5,591 bases of DNA from Chloroflexota bacterium (GTDB taxonomy: Bacteria > Chloroflexota > DTOL01 > JACQYG01), in contig JACQYG010000195.1 in NCBI GenBank assembly GCA_016208345.1, positions 1 to 5,591 on the forward strand, in the 5' to 3' direction. This document shows, piece by piece, positions 5,378 to 5,591 of the stretch. The notes below the pieces were generated by a model. The model did not search any database. It was not told where the DNA came from and saw only the letters and a program-made list of their open reading frames with translations. The position numbers were made by a program, and so were the translations under genes. Within the stretch, counting starts at the first letter, position 1. Every line of letters begins with the position of its first letter.

Positions 5378-5591
5378 GCCGGGGGAACCTTCGTGAACTC
5401 CAGGTGCAACACCCTCCGCGTATCCTCCGATGGCTTTACCCGTCCATCCGCCCGCCAGCCGCCCACCCAGATTATCTGTCGAGGGTTCGCGATCACCGGG
5501 ATATAGTCCCTCAGTTCCCGGGGGACCTTGGCGTCCACCAGGTAGTCCTGGAGCTGTTTCGTCCCTTTCATCCCCAGGGGTTGAAAGCGGT
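5374..5591 (-). CDS. tilS: tRNA(Ile)-lysidine synthetase TilS, C-terminal end (5' part outside window)
   Basis: Only the last 71 residues are visible. The frame stays open to the window edge, and the ATG at 5569-5571 is internal because the codons before it read RFQPLG. The block RFQPLGMKGTKQLQDYLVDAKVP, followed by RELRDYIPVIANPRQIIWVGGWRADGRV and TRRVLHLEF, matches the TilS C-terminal domain that helps bind tRNA. TilS converts the wobble cytidine of the AUA-reading tRNA-Ile to lysidine using ATP and lysine, an essential step for reading AUA correctly. The catalytic PP-loop ATPase domain lies off the window. Its position upstream of hpt and ftsH fits the conserved gene order. The TGA stop (5374-5376) falls at the border of the dispersed repeat. 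Confidence 0.92.
   Translation of the reverse strand, partial: RFQPLGMKGTKQLQDYLVDAKVPRELRDYIPVIANPRQIIWVGGWRADGRVKPSEDTRRVLHLEFTKVPPA

Overview
This is a GC-rich bacterial window that holds the distal part of a tilS-hpt-ftsH locus on the minus strand, with a convergent CorA-type transporter gene at the left edge. The gene set, frequent GTG starts, the FtsH N-terminal sequence style and interspersed 'ccgcag...ctgcgg' type hairpin repeats fit an environmental or thermophile-associated bacterium. Chloroflexota (Anaerolineae-like) is my best guess, but this rests on resemblance only, not on a search.

Layout from left to right. Positions 2-808 (+) are the C-terminal 268 residues of a CorA-family metal transporter with an unusual WGQNF signature. 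Positions 809-1000 are a convergent intergenic region packed with short direct repeats and perfect hairpins. Positions 1001-2440 (-) encode a CehA/McbA-like PHP-domain metallohydrolase with a GTG start and a strong ribosome binding site. Positions 2460-2492 hold an intrinsic terminator for the minus strand. Positions 2502-2951 (-) encode a FlK-like hotdog acyl-CoA thioesterase with the Thr/Glu/His catalytic set intact. Positions 2968-4605 (-) are ftsH. Positions 4606-4700 hold an ftsH promoter and 5'-leader hairpin. Positions 4701-5240 (-) are hpt. Positions 5241-5373 carry a hairpin-forming repeat. Positions 5374-5591 (-) are the C-terminus of tilS, which runs off the right edge.

The most notable observation is that ftsH appears broken twice. 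An in-frame deletion of about 70 codons fuses the end of the second membrane segment directly to the sequence that normally follows the Walker A lysine region, so the P-loop is gone. Forty-odd bases further on, an in-frame TAG replaces the usual serine of the ISGS(D/E)F motif. Everything downstream (pore loop, Walker B, second region of homology, HEAGH zinc site, third zinc ligand) is well preserved, and the promoter and ribosome binding site look intact. This suggests a recent pseudogene, an assembly or consensus artefact, or less likely a split non-ATPase remnant.

Functionally, the minus-strand block is a housekeeping cluster: tRNA-Ile lysidine synthesis (TilS), purine salvage (Hpt) and membrane proteolysis (FtsH), with a thioesterase appended and closed by a terminator. 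The PHP and CorA genes look like separate transcription units. I see no CRISPR array, tRNA, rRNA or transposase.
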